From Flavipsychrobacter sp. (GTDB lineage Bacteria; Bacteroidota; Bacteroidia; Chitinophagales; Chitinophagaceae): a stretch of DNA of 64,000 bases. The stretch lies in the NCBI GenBank assembly GCA_024508935.1, contig JANINW010000006.1, forward strand, positions 543,363 to 607,362, read 5' to 3'. The translations under genes were made by a program, and so were the position numbers. Shown here in pieces: positions 63,258 through 64,000 of the stretch (its first letter is position 1; every line of letters begins with the position of its first letter). Under the pieces are notes generated by a model, which made no database searches, was not told the DNA's origin, and saw only the letters and a list, made by a program, of their open reading frames with translations.

Positions 63258-64000
63258 ATGAAAATAATATCCTTTGCCTTATCAGCCCTGCTGGTCAGTC
63301 TGAATGCTCTTGGGCAAAATATGGTTGCAAACGGAAGTTTTGAAGATTATACAACTTGTCCAACTTCTTATAGTCAAACTGCAAATTGTACCGGCTGGTA
63401 TTCGTATCACAACGGTAGTTCCGATTATTTCAATGCCTGCGCTTCTTCAGGCAATGCGAGCGTACCTACCAATTTCTTCGGCTCACAGTCTGCAGCACAT
63501 GGCAATGCTTATGTAGGTGGCTATACCTGGGCAGGCAGCACTTACAATTATAAAGAATATGTATCAAGGGTTATAACTGCATTAACGCCCGGCTCTACCT
63601 ACGAGGTGTCCATGTCTATATCCCTTGCAGATAATTCAGGCAATGCATCTGACGATATCGGTGTTTATTTTTTCAAGAATGCCGCTGCAACATTATCCAG
63701 TATTACCTGTCTTTCTGTGATACCTCAAATATCGTACGCCAGTTATGGACCTATTACTGATAAAGTGAACTGGACCAGGGTCTCTGCTACTTTTGTAGCT
63801 GATTCCGCTTACGATCATATTGTTATTGGGGGATTCAAAGACATCAACAATATCAGCTTAACACCGGTAAGCGGTGGCAGTACTACCTATGCCTATTATT
63901 ATTTTGATTCAATAGTCGTACGTCTTGCTTCTAAAATACGTTTTACCTATTCCGACACATTACTCTGTGCAGGTGATACTTTCAGCCTGCCTTATACAGT
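63258..64000 (+). CDS. T9SS-type surface protein, 5' part (paralog of 61118-63040)
   Basis: Starts at the ATG at 63258 and stays open to the window end (247 residues visible). Signal peptide MKIISFALSALLVSLNALG, then NMVANGSFEDYTTCPTSYSQTANCTGWY...DYFNACASSG, matching the N-terminal domain of the divergent neighbour (NLVANPGFESYNACPT...DYFNICAP). Both share the aromatic/Asn-rich repeats and the NAYVGGYTW versus NAYGGIIAW position. The C-terminal region with the T9SS signal lies outside, so the call rests on the paralogy and the signal peptide. Confidence 0.85.
   Translation, partial: MKIISFALSALLVSLNALGQNMVANGSFEDYTTCPTSYSQTANCTGWYSYHNGSSDYFNACASSGNASVPTNFFGSQSAAHGNAYVGGYTWAGSTYNYKEYVSRVITALTPGSTYEVSMSISLADNSGNASDDIGVYFFKNAAATLSSITCLSVIPQISYASYGPITDKVNWTRVSATFVADSAYDHIVIGGFKDINNISLTPVSGGSTTYAYYYFDSIVVRLASKIRFTYSDTLLCAGDTFSLPYT

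Overview
The window is a dense chromosomal segment of a Bacteroidota bacterium, most likely of the Chitinophagaceae/Chitinophagales. The signs are two complete proteins and one partial one of the Type IX secretion/gliding-motility kind, TAnnTTTG-type promoter boxes, no visible Shine-Dalgarno sequences, and family genes typical of the phylum (GSCFA protein, bactofilin, TIGR02757 protein, Mce epimerase, futalosine-route MqnC). Almost everything is housekeeping or lineage-core. I see no phage, transposase, integrase, CRISPR array, rRNA or tRNA.

Layout. 1-2.9 kb (minus): the 5' part of ribonuclease G/E, a 30-codon basic COX24/mS38-like protein, a membrane-anchored TPR protein and an HU-type protein. 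3.3-7.6 kb (plus): heme A synthase, a membrane-anchored patatin and a glycosyltransferase. 7.6-10.1 kb (minus): histidine ammonia-lyase, then a MerR regulator followed by a thioredoxin-like protein. 10.2-14.4 kb: MqnC and a TauE exporter (plus), then ManC and a methionine aminotransferase (minus). 14.5-18 kb: iron-sulfur assembly (NifU-like, and an iscS-iscU-iscA operon) with a small secreted protein between. 18-23.9 kb: methylmalonyl-CoA epimerase, then a surface-glycan-like cluster (Wzz-like protein, winged-helix nucleotidyltransferase, GT4, methyltransferase, B12-radical SAM enzyme).

24-29.5 kb: CorA, a cyclophilin, the TIGR02757 protein, and a methionine-branch operon (gamma-family PLP enzyme plus homoserine dehydrogenase) behind a complete SAM-I riboswitch with promoter, antiterminator and terminator. 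29.6-32.3 kb: lpxH, sixA-like, and a sugar-kinase/RapZ-C fusion. 32.4-38.3 kb: ClpP, a DUF1801-like protein, the GSCFA protein, bactofilin, YidC and a secreted TPR/DUF6624-like protein. 38.4-47 kb: GyrB, an AraC regulator, a flippase, an orphan KorB-type subunit, MurI and PyrG. 47.3-53.8 kb: a fused E1 alpha/beta ketoacid dehydrogenase, a lipoprotein, REP-like palindromes, two enzymes of the kynurenine/2-aminomuconate route, a DUF6843-like protein and an AlkD-like glycosylase. 53.9-64 kb: a T9SS surface protein, a Gre-like factor, an ethylene-receptor-like sensor lacking its ATPase domain, a His/Gly/Tyr-rich lipoprotein, FeoB, and two divergent paralogous T9SS proteins, the last cut by the window edge.

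Best leads: the ETR1-like sensor in which the copper-ligand His is Tyr and no kinase ATPase domain is present; the AmgK-like/RapZ-C fusion translationally coupled to a SixA-type phosphatase; the SAM-I leader, whose switching helices can be read directly; three REP-like GC-rich palindromes within 650 bp; and a recurring placement of TAnnTTTG boxes within a few bases of start codons, which suggests leaderless or near-leaderless transcripts.
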